Source: Streptomyces sp. TN58
GTDB taxonomy: Bacteria > Actinomycetota > Actinomycetes > Streptomycetales > Streptomycetaceae
Assembly (NCBI RefSeq): GCF_001941845.1
Contig: NZ_CP018870.1
Coordinates: 5,432,001 to 5,496,000, forward strand
DNA length: 64,000 nt
Direction: 5' to 3'
In this document: piece by piece, positions 18,996 through 28,100 of the stretch
Layout: every line of letters starts with the position of its first letter
How positions within the stretch are numbered: the first letter of the stretch is position 1
Program-made: the position numbers and the translations under genes
Notes under the pieces: generated by a model
What the model was told of the DNA's origin: nothing
Databases searched by the model: none
The model's input: the letters and a program-made list of their open reading frames with translations, nothing else

Positions 18996-19655
18996 ATGGT
19001 TCGACCACGGCGCATCGTCCTTGTCCGACACGGGGAATCGGAGGGAAACGCCGACGACTCGGTGTACGAGAGGGAACCCGACCACGCCCTGAGGCTGACC
19101 CGGAACGGCCGCGAGCAGGCCGCGGCGGCCGGCGTCCGGCTGCGCGAGATCTTCGGCGACGAGACCATCAGCGCGTACGTCTCCCCGTACCGCCGGACCC
19201 TCCAGACCTTCCGGGAGCTACGGCTCGACCCCACCCGGGTCCGGATGCGGGAGGAGCCGCGGCTGCGCGAGCAGGACTGGGGGAACTGGCAGGACCGGGC
19301 GGACGTGAAGCTCCAGAAGGCATACCGGGACGCCTACGGGCACTTCTTCTACCGCTTCGCCCAGGGCGAGTCGGGGGCTGACGTGTACGACCGGGTCGGG
19401 TCCTTCCTGGAGAGCCTGTACCGCAGCTTCGAAGCCCCGGACCATCCCCAGAACGTGCTGCTGGTGACGCACGGACTGACGATGCGGCTCTTCTGCATGC
19501 GCTGGTTCCACTGGTCCGTGGCCGAATTCGAGGCCCTGTCCAATCCCGGGAACGGCGATTTCCGGATGCTCCTGCTGGGCCCCGACGGCCGGTACCGGAT
19601 GGACCGCCCGTTTGAGCGGTGGACCACACCGGAGCCTTATGACCTGGACGGCTAG
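18996..19655 (+). CDS. Histidine phosphatase superfamily protein (phosphoglycerate-mutase-like)
   Basis: A 219-aa enzyme with the nucleophile motif LVRHGESEGN near residues 9-18, a proton donor Glu in EEPRLREQDWGN, and the second catalytic His in LLVTHGLTMR. Branch-1 histidine phosphatases form a phosphohistidine intermediate and act on diverse small phosphates. The EQDWGN context resembles broad-range phosphatases more than glycolytic mutases. The substrate is unknown. The C-terminal ~20 residues (GRYRMDRPFERWTTPEPYD) are an extension beyond the fold. The start is supported by the -10 element 6 bp upstream. Confidence 0.88.
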   Translation: MVRPRRIVLVRHGESEGNADDSVYEREPDHALRLTRNGREQAAAAGVRLREIFGDETISAYVSPYRRTLQTFRELRLDPTRVRMREEPRLREQDWGNWQDRADVKLQKAYRDAYGHFFYRFAQGESGADVYDRVGSFLESLYRSFEAPDHPQNVLLVTHGLTMRLFCMRWFHWSVAEFEALSNPGNGDFRMLLLGPDGRYRMDRPFERWTTPEPYDLDG

Positions 19656-19658
19656 AGT
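19653..19658 (+). promoter_or_regulatory. -10 element TAGAGT, near-leaderless promoter
   Basis: TAGAGT overlaps the stop codon of the phosphatase gene and ends 8 bp before ATG 19667, so the next gene may be transcribed on its own without a leader. Confidence 0.5.
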
Positions 19659-19666
19659 GACCCGCG

Positions 19667-20581
19667 ATGACGCCTGACTCCACTCCCGAACGGCGCTACG
19701 CACGCGCCATGGCCAGCCTCCGCGGGCTGGCGCTGGGTGACGCCCTCGGCTCCCAGTACTTCGTCCCCGTGAACTACCCGCTGCTCAAGCGGCGCGAGGT
19801 GCCCTCCGGCACCGAGACGTGGCAGTGGACCGACGACACCGAGATGGCCTGCTCGGTGGTGTCCGTGCTCGCCGGGCACGGACGGATCGACCAGGACGCG
19901 CTCGCGCTGTCCTTCGCCCACCACCACGACTTCGACCGCGGCTACGGGCCCGCGGTCAACCGGATGCTGCGGCTGGTGCGGGAGGGCGGGGACTGGCGGA
20001 CGCTGGCCGCCGAACTGTTCAACGGGCAGGGCTCCTGGGGCAACGGCGCCGCCATGCGGATCGCACCGCTGGGCGCCTGGTACGCCGACGACCCGGAGCA
20101 GGCCACGCACCAGGCGGAGATCTCCGCCTACACGACCCACCAGCACCGCGAGGCCGTCTGCGGGGCGATGGCGGTCGCGGCGGCGGCCGCGCTGGCCGCC
20201 GGTACGCAGGCCCCGCCGAAGGCGGCCGACCTGCTGGACGGGGTGATCGCGCTCGTCCCCCGCAGCGCGGTGGGCGCCGGGCTGCGGCGCGCTCGGGACA
20301 TGCTGGACTACGGCGACGCGACCACCGTCGCGGCCGTGCTCGGCTGCGGACGGCGCACGAGTGCCCACGACACCGTGCCCTTCGCCCTGTGGTCGGCGGC
20401 GCGGGCCCTGGACGACTACGAGCGGGCGTTCTGGACCACCGCGCAGGTGGGCGGGGACGTCGACACGACCTGCGCGATCGTGGGCGGAGTGCTGGGTGCG
20501 CGCGGGGACGCCGTGCTGCCGGCCGAGTGGCTGGCGCGCACCGAGGATCTGCCGGCCTGGCTGCCGCAGACGGCGGCTTAG
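19667..20581 (+). CDS. ADP-ribosylglycohydrolase family protein (DraG/ARH-like)
   Basis: A 304-aa all-alpha hydrolase of the DraG/ARH family, which removes ADP-ribose from modified proteins or small molecules. The dinuclear Mg/Mn ligands are visible in the N-terminal WTDDTEMA (residues about 53-60) and the C-terminal GGDVDTTCAIVGG. The GDALGSQ segment near residue 24 is also typical. All metal-binding acidic residues are present, so the enzyme should be active. No ADP-ribosyltransferase is next to it, so its target is unknown. It lies 11 bp after the phosphatase gene. Confidence 0.9.
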   Translation: MTPDSTPERRYARAMASLRGLALGDALGSQYFVPVNYPLLKRREVPSGTETWQWTDDTEMACSVVSVLAGHGRIDQDALALSFAHHHDFDRGYGPAVNRMLRLVREGGDWRTLAAELFNGQGSWGNGAAMRIAPLGAWYADDPEQATHQAEISAYTTHQHREAVCGAMAVAAAAALAAGTQAPPKAADLLDGVIALVPRSAVGAGLRRARDMLDYGDATTVAAVLGCGRRTSAHDTVPFALWSAARALDDYERAFWTTAQVGGDVDTTCAIVGGVLGARGDAVLPAEWLARTEDLPAWLPQTAA

Positions 20582-20659
20582 CCCGCCCCCGCGTTCCGCG
20601 CGGGGTGACGGTCTGCCCCCCGATTGTCACGGTCCTGCCACAGCCCTCTTTTGATCCTG

Positions 20660-20688
20660 TTCAAAACTGCATGGCTGCTGCCTACCCT
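20660..20688 (+). promoter_or_regulatory. Candidate promoter TTCAAA-N17-TACCCT
   Basis: The -35 and -10 hexamers are 17 bp apart and end 56 bp before the start of the DUF4173 gene. Both are partial matches to the HrdB consensus. Confidence 0.4.
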
Positions 20689-20744
20689 GTCCCCATCGCC
20701 GCCCCACCGTGAACGCCGGGGCGGCCGAAAGGGGAGGGGACCCG

Positions 20745-22490
20745 ATGTCAGAGAACAAGGGCGGGGCGGACGAAGCCCGGCCCGAGGCGGCGGCCGACGC
20801 ACCTGCCTCGACCGGGGGTTCGCCCACGGAACCGACTCCGGCCCCGGCCGGCGGTCCGCCGGCCGACGCCGCGCAGTCCCAGCCGGGCGCACCCGCCGAC
20901 GCGGCGGCGTGGCGGGCCCAGCAGCAGTGCCGGCACCAGCACCAGTGGCCCCAGCAGCAACAGCGCCCATGGGGCGCCCCGGGCGCGCACTCACCCGCGA
21001 AGCCCTCCTGGGCCACGCTGGTGCGCCCCGGCGAGGCCGCCCCCGTCCGGACCGCCGCCCTGGCCGCCGTCCTCGTCTCCGGCCTCGCCGCCGCGCTCCT
21101 CCTGGCCGACGGCATGGGCCCCGGTCTGCCGCTCGCGGTGGTGCCCGCCGCCACCGCCGCGTACATCGCCGCCCGCGCGGCCGGGCGCAGGGCCCGTCCC
21201 TGGACACTGGCCTGGGCGATCGGCTGCCTCGCGCTCCTCGTCATACCCGCGCTGCGCGACTCCGCGTGGCCGTCCACGCTCGCGATCCTGGCCGCCGTAC
21301 TGCTCGGCGCGCTCGCCCTCCACGGCAGCCGCACCTGGCCCGGGGTCTTCCTCAGCCCCCTCGGCTTCGCCGACTCCACCGTGTCCGGCACCGCCTGGAT
21401 GCTCAAGGGGCTGCGCTCACGCGGAGGGATCGGCAAGGAGCGCTGGCTGCCCGTCGCCAAGGCGGCCGCCGTGGCCGTTGCCCTGCTCCTGCTCTTCGGA
21501 GGGCTGTTCGCCTCCGCCGACGCGGCCTTCGCCGATCTCCTGGGCGGCCTGGTACCCGACGTGTCGGTGGAGGACGGGCCCGTCCGCTTCATGCTCTTCG
21601 TCCTCGGTGCGGTGATCGCGATCGCGGCGGCCCGCACCGCGGCCGCCCCGCTGCGCTGGGACCGGATCGAGGTGGCCCCGGGCAAGCCCCGCTCCCGGGT
21701 CGAGTGGGCCCTCCCGCTCGTCGTGCTCAACCTGCTCTTCGCCGGTTTCAACGCCGTCCAGCTGGCCGTCCTGTTCGGCGGCTACGACAAGGTCCTGCGG
21801 AGCACCGGCCTCGGCCACGCCGAGTACGCCCGACAGGGTTTCTGGCAGCTCCTCTGGGCCACCCTGCTCACCCTCGCCGTGATCGCGCTCGCGTTGCGCT
21901 GGGCCCCCCGCTCGGGGGCCGGCGACCGGCGCCTCGTCCGGATCGTCCTGGGAACACTGTGTGCGATGACGCTCGTCGTGGTCGCCTCCGCGCTGCGCCG
22001 CATGGACTTCTACGTGGACGAGTACGGGCTGACCCGGCTGCGCGTCTCGGTGGCCGCGATGGAGCTGTGGCTCGGGCTGGTCATCGTACTGATCATGGCG
22101 GCAGGGGTGTTCGGCGCGCGCTGGCTGCCCCGTGCGGTCGCGGGCAGCGCGGCGGCCGCGGTCCTCGCCTTCGGGCTGCTGTCCCCGGACGGAATGGTCG
22201 CCGAACGGAACGTGGCCCGATACGAGCAGGACGGGAAGCTGGACCTGGCCTACTTCCAGTCACTGTCGGCGGACGCCGTCCCCGCCCTGGACCGGCTGCC
22301 CGAGCCCCAGCGGTCCTGCGCACTGCGCGGGATCAACGACGAACTGGCCGAGGCCGGCGACGTCCCCTGGTACGCGATGAGCATGGGCGAGTACCGAGCC
22401 CGGGAGATCCTGCGCGAGCGCCCGGTGACGGCGTCGTACGAGGAATGCCGCAGCCTGGGCGCCTTCCGCGGCCGCGCGAACACCCCCTAG
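20745..22490 (+). CDS. DUF4173/DUF4153-type multi-pass membrane protein
   Basis: A 581-aa integral membrane protein. The first ~90 residues are Pro/Ala/Gln-rich and probably cytosolic (QQCRHQHQWPQQQQRPW). They are followed by about ten or more hydrophobic segments from residue 105 to 480. The C-terminal ~95 residues (DGKLDLAYFQSLSADAVPAL...) form a soluble domain typical of DUF4173 proteins, which often have partner two-component or regulatory genes. No such partner is adjacent. The ATG at 20745 follows GGGGAGGGG. The function of the family is unknown. Confidence 0.8.
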   Translation: MSENKGGADEARPEAAADAPASTGGSPTEPTPAPAGGPPADAAQSQPGAPADAAAWRAQQQCRHQHQWPQQQQRPWGAPGAHSPAKPSWATLVRPGEAAPVRTAALAAVLVSGLAAALLLADGMGPGLPLAVVPAATAAYIAARAAGRRARPWTLAWAIGCLALLVIPALRDSAWPSTLAILAAVLLGALALHGSRTWPGVFLSPLGFADSTVSGTAWMLKGLRSRGGIGKERWLPVAKAAAVAVALLLLFGGLFASADAAFADLLGGLVPDVSVEDGPVRFMLFVLGAVIAIAAARTAAAPLRWDRIEVAPGKPRSRVEWALPLVVLNLLFAGFNAVQLAVLFGGYDKVLRSTGLGHAEYARQGFWQLLWATLLTLAVIALALRWAPRSGAGDRRLVRIVLGTLCAMTLVVVASALRRMDFYVDEYGLTRLRVSVAAMELWLGLVIVLIMAAGVFGARWLPRAVAGSAAAAVLAFGLLSPDGMVAERNVARYEQDGKLDLAYFQSLSADAVPALDRLPEPQRSCALRGINDELAEAGDVPWYAMSMGEYRAREILRERPVTASYEECRSLGAFRGRANTP

Positions 22491-22516
22491 CGGGGCATCA
22501 GAGGGGGGAACCGGCA

Positions 22517-22551
22517 GGGCCGGGCGCGGGGGAGTCCTCCGCGCCCGGCCC
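22517..22551 (+). terminator. 13-bp GC-rich hairpin after the DUF4173 gene
   Basis: The arms 22517-22529 and 22539-22551 (GGGCCGGGCGCGG and complement) enclose a 9-nt loop, 27 bp after the stop. Confidence 0.8.
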
Positions 22552-23196
22552 CGCCCGCTGCGTGGAGGCGGGGTCACCGGGCGCAGGCGGCGTCCCGAAC
22601 ACGAACGGGCGATTCCCGGCGCGGCGTTGACGCAGGGCGGGTGCGGCCGGCCGGGACGCGCTCACGGTGGAGGGCGTCACCGCCGGCCTGCCGCGGATCG
22701 GTGAGATTCCCGACTCACGCCCGGCGCCGGCCCGATCCGCGGGGACCGCTGCCCGCGGTACGTGCGGACGGGGGAGGCCGGCTACGCGCCCGCCCGGCAG
22801 ACCCTCTCATCGGACCTTCGCGAATGCGATCATGTGGCGGCGGGGCGGTCGCCGGCGGTCATCCGGTCCGGGCTACGGGACCCCGCCCGGCGTCTGACCA
22901 GGGAGCTTGATCGGCGGGAAACAGTGCGAGGGGACGTTCGACCGGACGCCGGTGGTCCGTTTGTCGCGGAGGTGATTCCGGCCATGCGGATGCGCCGCGT
23001 CAGGGTGTGCGGTAGTGAACGAAAGGATACGGAGATCACCGCGTCGGCCGACGAGGTGCCGGTGTCGCCGTCCACGGTGTGGGACGCGGAGGGCGGCCGC
23101 GAGCCGGGCACGGAGGTGCCCGCGGCCGATCACGGGCCCGTAGGACCCGGGCGGGGGTGTGCAGTGGGCTCGGGGCGGCGTACCCTTGCTGGCGCC
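22552..23196 (+). other. 645-bp region without a confident gene, upstream of rnhB
   Basis: The rnhB frame is open from 22762, and a GGAGG-preceded ATG at 22984 could add 71 residues to RNase HII. The added sequence is low in recognisable motifs and is not part of the family fold. TACCCT at 23181-23186 ends 10 bp before the rnhB ATG and could be its -10. I see no RNA gene or repeat here. Confidence 0.45.
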
Positions 23197-23907
23197 ATGC
23201 CGTACGAAGCACCCACCCACACCGTCGAGCGCTCCCTCCGTGCCACCACCGGCGCCAAGGTCATCGCCGGGGTCGACGAAGTCGGACGAGGGGCCTGGGC
23301 CGGTCCCGTCACCGTGTGCGCGGCGATCACGGGCCTGCGCCGGCCGCCCACCGGGCTCACCGACTCCAAACTGCTCACCCCCAAACGGCGCGACGCCCTG
23401 CTCGACGTCCTGGAGGACTGGGTCACCGCGTACGCGCTCGGGCACTCCAGCCCGGAGGAGATCGACGAGCTCGGGATGACGGCCGCCCTGCGGCTCGCGG
23501 CGGAGCGCGCCCTGTCGGCCCTGCCGGTGCGGCCCGACGCGGTGATACTCGACGGCAAGCACGACTATCTCGGCCCGCCCTGGCGGGTCCGTACGGTGAT
23601 CAAGGGCGACCAGTCCTGCATCGCCGTCTCCGCGGCTTCGGTCATCGCCAAGGTCCGCCGCGACCGCATGATGGCCGAACTCGGCGGCCAGGGCGGTGGG
23701 ATCGAGGACTTCGCCTTCGCCGCCAACGCCGGATACCCCTCGCCCGTGCACCGCGCGGCCCTGGAGGAGCGGGGGCCCACCCCCTACCACCGGCTCTCGT
23801 GGTCGTACCTCGACGCGCTGCCCAGATGGCGCCACCTCAAGAAGGTGCGCCGCAGCGACGAGTCGATGGAGCTGGAAAACGGAGGCCAACTCGGCTTCGA
23901 ATTCTGA
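23197..23907 (+). CDS. rnhB: Ribonuclease HII
   Basis: A 236-aa RNase HII that cuts RNA in RNA-DNA hybrids and removes misincorporated ribonucleotides. The catalytic acidic residues are in [13 protein letters not shown] (Asp and Glu near residues 26-27), LDGKHDY and [11 protein letters not shown]. The start at 23197 gives the usual family length, about 230 aa. It probably uses a nearly leaderless promoter (TACCCT 10 bp upstream). The C-terminal tail ([19 protein letters not shown]) is typical of streptomycete forms. It is followed by a small hairpin and an uncharacterised gene. Confidence 0.95.
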   Translation: MPYEAPTHTVERSLRATTGAKVIAGVDEVGRGAWAGPVTVCAAITGLRRPPTGLTDSKLLTPKRRDALLDVLEDWVTAYALGHSSPEEIDELGMTAALRLAAERALSALPVRPDAVILDGKHDYLGPPWRVRTVIKGDQSCIAVSAASVIAKVRRDRMMAELGGQGGGIEDFAFAANAGYPSPVHRAALEERGPTPYHRLSWSYLDALPRWRHLKKVRRSDESMELENGGQLGFEF

Positions 23908-23927
23908 TCGCACCCATGTGCCACCGG

Positions 23928-23946
23928 CCGGTACGTTTCGTACCGG
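23928..23946 (+). terminator. 8-bp perfect hairpin after rnhB
   Basis: CCGGTACG and CGTACCGG enclose a TTT loop, 21 bp after the rnhB stop. It overlaps the only in-frame GTG that could start the next gene. It may be a weak terminator or a translational control element. Confidence 0.45.
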
Positions 23947-23999
23947 TGTTTGATAGATGTCAACTCCCGCCTCTCACCCCCGCCATCGAGGAGCCTCAG

Positions 24000-24605
24000 A
24001 TTCACGAGAGTGCCCAGGGTCCCCGCGTCACGCCGGCCGCGAGCCGCACCGCGCAGACCCCCCGCCCCGTACCTGGTCCGCGTCCCGCCGCCGTCCCGCG
24101 GCCCGGCCGCCCCGGTCCCGCCCGGCCCGCACCTCCCGCGCAGCGCGCGGCGCAGGCCACCCCCGGACCCGTTCCCGCAGCCCCTGCACCCACCGCACCG
24201 TCCGTCTCGGCGGCGGTGCCGCAGATCCAGCTGATCCCGGCCTCCGCCGAGGGTGCGCTGGACGCGGCCGAAGAGGCCGTGGACCTGCTGCTCGACACCG
24301 GGCGCGCGCCCGGCGACATCCTGGTGCTCACCACCGGCGACCCGCACCCGTGGGCCGCCCACGAGCTGTCCTTCGGCGAGGCCGCGTACTGGGCCCAGCA
24401 CGACGCCGGGGACGACGTCTTCTACGCGGACGCGGCGCAGGTCCAGCGCGCCGCCGGCCGTCCTGTCGTGGTCTTCGCGGCCAACGGGGGTGCGGTCGAC
24501 GCCCTCGCGGGCTCCCTGCCGGTCGCGCTCACCCGGGCGGGTGCGCTGCTGATCGTGTGCGGTGACCCGCAGCAGATCAACTCCGTGCTGGGTGCGGGCG
24601 TCTGA
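24000..24605 (+). CDS. Uncharacterised protein, possible AUU start
   Basis: A ~201-aa protein I do not recognise. Residues 5-75 are Pro/Ala/Arg-rich and probably disordered. The remaining ~125 residues form an alpha/beta-looking domain (EEAVDLLLDTGRAPGDILVLTTGDPHPW ... DDVFYADAAQVQRAAGRPVVVFAANGG) that resembles Rossmann-like or helicase-accessory folds in rhythm only. There is no ATG, GTG or TTG in frame near a ribosome site. GTG 23946 lies in a hairpin without Shine-Dalgarno. An ATT at 24000 has GAGGAG at 23988-23993, six bases upstream, and is my preferred start. The end at 24605 is certain. Confidence 0.6.
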   Translation: MHESAQGPRVTPAASRTAQTPRPVPGPRPAAVPRPGRPGPARPAPPAQRAAQATPGPVPAAPAPTAPSVSAAVPQIQLIPASAEGALDAAEEAVDLLLDTGRAPGDILVLTTGDPHPWAAHELSFGEAAYWAQHDAGDDVFYADAAQVQRAAGRPVVVFAANGGAVDALAGSLPVALTRAGALLIVCGDPQQINSVLGAGV

Positions 24606-24670
24606 CGCCCTGTGCGCCGACGCGGGCGAGGGGCGGGGCGGGCTGTGAGCCGGCCCCGCTGAAGCCCGAC

Positions 24671-24724
24671 CCGCACCTGGATTCGGATCCGCACCTGGAT
24701 TCGGACCCGTACCTGAGCCGGTTC
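24671..24724. repeat. 18-bp tandem repeat, three units
   Basis: Two units at 24671-24688 and 24689-24706 (CCGCACCTGGATTCGGAT and the same ending in C) differ by one base. A third, degraded unit follows at 24707-24724. It lies in the 259-bp gap between two convergent uncharacterised genes. Confidence 0.75.
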
Positions 24725-24864
24725 ACACCGGGACCCGGAGGGGGCCGAGCCGTGGCCCCGGCCGGCGCCGGCAGGATGCCCGCAGCCGAACCGCCGTGGG
24801 GCCCCGTCCCGGGCGTACGGCCGCGCGGCCGGCCCGCGAGCAGGCCGCGGGCGGGGTGGGGGCG

Positions 24865-25494
24865 TCAGCGCGCTGCGGTCCGGCGCAGGGCCTCGATCGA
24901 GCCCCCGCCGGTGTGCAGGGCGAGCGGAGCGAATTCGGCCACGGTGTCACCGAGCCGCTGGGGCCGGGAGTCCGAGTCCGGCCGCCGGCCGCCCCGGTCC
25001 TCACCCAGTACCTGCCAGCCGTCGCGGGTCAGTGTGATGTACGCGCCGCAGCGCAGTCCGTGCAGGGTGCAGGCATCCCGGAGGCCCCACATCCACGCGC
25101 CGTCCTCGGGGGTCCACCGCCCGTCACCCTCGCGGCAGTAGAGCAGCACCGCCGTCCGTACCGGGGTCCGCCGCCGCAGATCGTGCGGGAGGACCCGGCG
25201 CAGCCGGGACAGCAGGGCGTTGCGGTACTCCCAGCCGTCGGCGGACGCCGAGCGCTGCACGAAGGAGGCGCTGGCCACGAGCTGTTCCTCCGGGCCGAGG
25301 ACCGCGATCACCGCGGTCGAGGGGACCGGGCCGTGCCGGGAGTGCAGGCCGCTGACCACCTCGCGCGGGTTGCTCAGCAGCGGAATCCCCGCCGAGGCCC
25401 ACTCGGACGGTTCCAGCAGCCTGCCGTGCCGGCTCGCACCGCCGGCGGCCGTTGCCAGGGACGATGTCGAAGGCGGCGTGAATCCGAAGGTCAC
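24865..25494 (-). CDS. Uncharacterised protein conserved-looking in Streptomyces
   Basis: A 209-aa protein without a domain I can name. I chose GTG 25494 because GGGAGGAAC lies directly upstream; the frame runs open to 25689 but has no better site. It contains a soluble alpha/beta region with SRHGPVPSTAVIAVLGPEEQL near residues 55-75, RTAVLLYCREG near 123-133 and a Trp-rich stretch (WTPEDGAWMWGLRDACTLHG). There are no transmembrane segments or signal peptide. It is divergent from recQ, with about 300 bp between starts. The function is unknown. Confidence 0.7.
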   Translation of the reverse strand: MTFGFTPPSTSSLATAAGGASRHGRLLEPSEWASAGIPLLSNPREVVSGLHSRHGPVPSTAVIAVLGPEEQLVASASFVQRSASADGWEYRNALLSRLRRVLPHDLRRRTPVRTAVLLYCREGDGRWTPEDGAWMWGLRDACTLHGLRCGAYITLTRDGWQVLGEDRGGRRPDSDSRPQRLGDTVAEFAPLALHTGGGSIEALRRTAAR

Positions 25495-25796
25495 GTTCCT
25501 CCCTTCGGGTACACGCCCGCGGACGGGCACGGCTGGAGTCAGGGCGCGCCGCAGCACGGCCCAGGAGGGTGCCGGGGAGCCGAGCGGGAGCACTCCGATT
25601 CTCGCGTGGCTTCCGAGCATGCGGCAACGAGCAATTGACGGCGCCGACCGGAATTCGCCGGTATGCCGTTCATATCCTTGCCCCGCCACGCCGAGAACGA
25701 CGCATCCGGTCTCCCGCGGAGCGCCGGCACCAGCGCGAACGCCTCCTTCGCGGGGCGAAGTGGCCGAGTGTCGTAGCCATCGGGTTGCATGGGGTC

Positions 25797-27956
25797 ATGG
25801 ACAACCAGGAGCTGCGCACCGAAGCCGACACGATCCTCGCCGAGCTGGTCGGCGACCCCGGGGGGTCGGCGCGGCTGCGTGAGGACCAGTGGCAGGCGGT
25901 GGCGGCTTTGGTGCGGGAGCGCCGGCGGGCACTGGTGGTGCAGCGCACCGGCTGGGGGAAGTCGGCGGTCTACTTCGTCGCCACCGCCCTGCTGCGCCGC
26001 CGCGGCTCCGGCCCCACGGTCATCATCTCGCCGCTGCTGGCTCTGATGCGCAATCAGGTCGAGGCGGCGGCGCGGGCCGGCATCCAGGCCCGCACCATCA
26101 ACTCGGCCAACCCGGAGGAGTGGGACGCCATCTACAAGGAGGTGGAGCGCGGCGAGACCGACGTCCTCCTCGTCAGCCCGGAACGGCTCAACTCGGTGGA
26201 CTTCCGCGAGCAGGTGCTGCCCGAACTCGCGGCCACCACCGGCCTCCTGGTGGTCGACGAGGCCCACTGCATCTCCGACTGGGGCCACGACTTCCGTCCC
26301 GACTACCGCCGGCTGCGGGCCATGCTGGCCGAGCTCGCCCCCGGCGTGCCCGTCCTGGCCACCACGGCGACCGCCAACGCGCGCGTCACGGCGGACGTGG
26401 CGGAACAGCTGGGCACCGGCGCCGGAGAGGCCTTGGTGCTGCGAGGCCCGCTGGAGCGGGAGAGCCTGCGGCTGGGCGTGGTCCGGCTGCCGGACGCCGC
26501 ACACCGGCTGGCGTGGCTCGCCGAGCACCTGGACGACCTGCCGGGCTCCGGGATCGTCTACGCCCTCACCGTCGCCGCGGCCGAGGAGGCCACCGCCTTC
26601 CTGCGGCAGCGCGGCTTCAAGGTGGCCTCCTACACGGGGCGCACGGAGAACGCCGACCGGCTGCAGGCGGAGACCGACCTGCAGGAGAACCGGGTCAAGG
26701 CGCTGGTCGCGACGTCCGCGCTCGGCATGGGCTTCGACAAGCCCGACCTCGGTTTCGTGGTCCACCTCGGCTCGCCGTCCTCACCGATCGCCTACTACCA
26801 GCAGGTGGGCCGCGCCGGCCGCGGAGTCGAGCACGCAGACGTGCTACTGCTGCCGGGCAAGGAGGACGAGGCCATCTGGCGGTACTTCGCCGACACCGCC
26901 TTCCCTCCCGAAGCGCAGGTCCGGCAGACCCTCTCGGCCCTCGCCGACGCGGGGCGGCCCCTGTCCGTGCCCGCGCTGGAGGCGGCGGTGGACCTGCGGC
27001 GCACCAGGCTGGAGACCATGCTGAAGGTCCTCGACGTGGACGGCGCGGTCCAGCGGGTCAAGGGCGGCTGGACGTCCACGGGCCGGGAGTGGACCTACGA
27101 CTCCGAGCGGTACGCGTGGGTGGCCCGGCAGCGGGCCGCCGAACAGCAGGCCATGCGCGACTACGTCAGCACGACGGGGTGCCGCATGGAGTTCCTGCGC
27201 CGGCAGCTCGACGACGAAGGCGCCGCCCCGTGCGGCCGCTGCGACAACTGCGCGGGCGCCTGGGCCGACTCCGCCGTCTCGGCGGAGACGCTGACGGGGG
27301 CGGCGAAGGAACTGGACCGTCCGGGGGTGGAGGTCGAACCGCGCCGCATGTGGCCCACCGGAATGCCGGCCCTGGGCGTCGACCTCAAGGGGCGCATCCC
27401 GGCCGGCGAGCAGTGCTCCACCGGCCGCGCCCTGGGACGGCTCTCGGACATCGGCTGGGGCAACCGGCTGCGGCCCCTGCTGGCCGAGAACGCGCCCGAC
27501 GTGCAGGTCCCGGACGACGTCCTGAACGCCGCGGTGGCCGTCCTCGCCGACTGGGCCCGCTCTCCCGGCGGTTGGGCGCCGGACGTCGCGGACGCCTCCG
27601 CCCGGCCGGTGGGTGTCGTCGCCGTACCGTCCATGACCCGTCCGCAGTTGGTCGGTTCCCTGGCACAGGGCATCGCGGCCGTCGGCCGGCTCCCGTTCCT
27701 CGGCACGCTGGCGTACACCGGGCCGGGCGGAGCGCATGCGGCACGCCGCAGCAACTCCGCCCAGCGGCTGCGGGCGCTGTCCGGCGCGTTCACCGTGCCC
27801 GAGGACCTGGCCGGCGCGCTGGCCGGGGCTACCGGGCCGGTCCTGCTCGTGGACGACTGCACGGACTCCGGCTGGACCCTCGCGGTCGCCGCCCGGCTGC
27901 TCCGCAGGGCGGGCGCCGACCAGGTCCTCCCCCTGGTCCTGGCCTCGGCGGGCTGA
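25797..27956 (+). CDS. recQ: RecQ-family ATP-dependent DNA helicase with C-terminal phosphoribosyltransferase-like domain
   Basis: A 719-aa superfamily 2 helicase. Motif I is RTGWGKSAVYF near residues 47-57, motif II is the RecQ type VDEAHCISDWGHDF and motif VI is QVGRAGRG. The RecQ zinc-binding cysteines are visible in TGCRMEF and CGRCDNC (about residues 460-485). After a linker, residues about 550-719 contain VLLVDDCTDSGWTLAVAARLL, the PRPP-loop signature of type I phosphoribosyltransferases. Such fusions occur in actinobacteria, but the tail's activity is unknown. The ATG at 25797 is the first good start. It marks the left core border of the PKS island. Confidence 0.92.
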   Translation: MDNQELRTEADTILAELVGDPGGSARLREDQWQAVAALVRERRRALVVQRTGWGKSAVYFVATALLRRRGSGPTVIISPLLALMRNQVEAAARAGIQARTINSANPEEWDAIYKEVERGETDVLLVSPERLNSVDFREQVLPELAATTGLLVVDEAHCISDWGHDFRPDYRRLRAMLAELAPGVPVLATTATANARVTADVAEQLGTGAGEALVLRGPLERESLRLGVVRLPDAAHRLAWLAEHLDDLPGSGIVYALTVAAAEEATAFLRQRGFKVASYTGRTENADRLQAETDLQENRVKALVATSALGMGFDKPDLGFVVHLGSPSSPIAYYQQVGRAGRGVEHADVLLLPGKEDEAIWRYFADTAFPPEAQVRQTLSALADAGRPLSVPALEAAVDLRRTRLETMLKVLDVDGAVQRVKGGWTSTGREWTYDSERYAWVARQRAAEQQAMRDYVSTTGCRMEFLRRQLDDEGAAPCGRCDNCAGAWADSAVSAETLTGAAKELDRPGVEVEPRRMWPTGMPALGVDLKGRIPAGEQCSTGRALGRLSDIGWGNRLRPLLAENAPDVQVPDDVLNAAVAVLADWARSPGGWAPDVADASARPVGVVAVPSMTRPQLVGSLAQGIAAVGRLPFLGTLAYTGPGGAHAARRSNSAQRLRALSGAFTVPEDLAGALAGATGPVLLVDDCTDSGWTLAVAARLLRRAGADQVLPLVLASAG

Positions 27957-28010
27957 CCCGCCGACGGGCGTCCGGCCGTCCCCCTTCGGCCCCTGCCGCC
28001 CCGTCGCCGC

Positions 28011-28028
28011 TCAAGCGATGCGCGAGCG
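28011..28028 (+). promoter_or_regulatory. Possible SARP operator (two heptads, 11-bp period)
   Basis: TCAAGCG (28011) and GCGAGCG (28022) lie 11 bp apart, 73-90 bp upstream of the first beta-lactamase-family gene. Two units alone are weak evidence. Support comes from the clearer arrays elsewhere in the island. Confidence 0.4.
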
Positions 28029-28100
28029 GCGGTTCGTAGAGAGACGGCAGCCGGCCGTCAGGAAGGAGGGCCGCACTCCCGACGCGAAGGACGGACCACT

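Noticed and set aside
22762..23196. RNase HII with a 71- or 145-residue N-terminal extension
   Set aside because: The extra sequence shows no family motifs, and the start at 23197 gives the usual length with a promoter-like -10 just upstream.
24671..24724. CRISPR array
   Set aside because: These are three directly adjacent 18-bp units without spacers in a GC-rich gap. No cas genes occur in the window.
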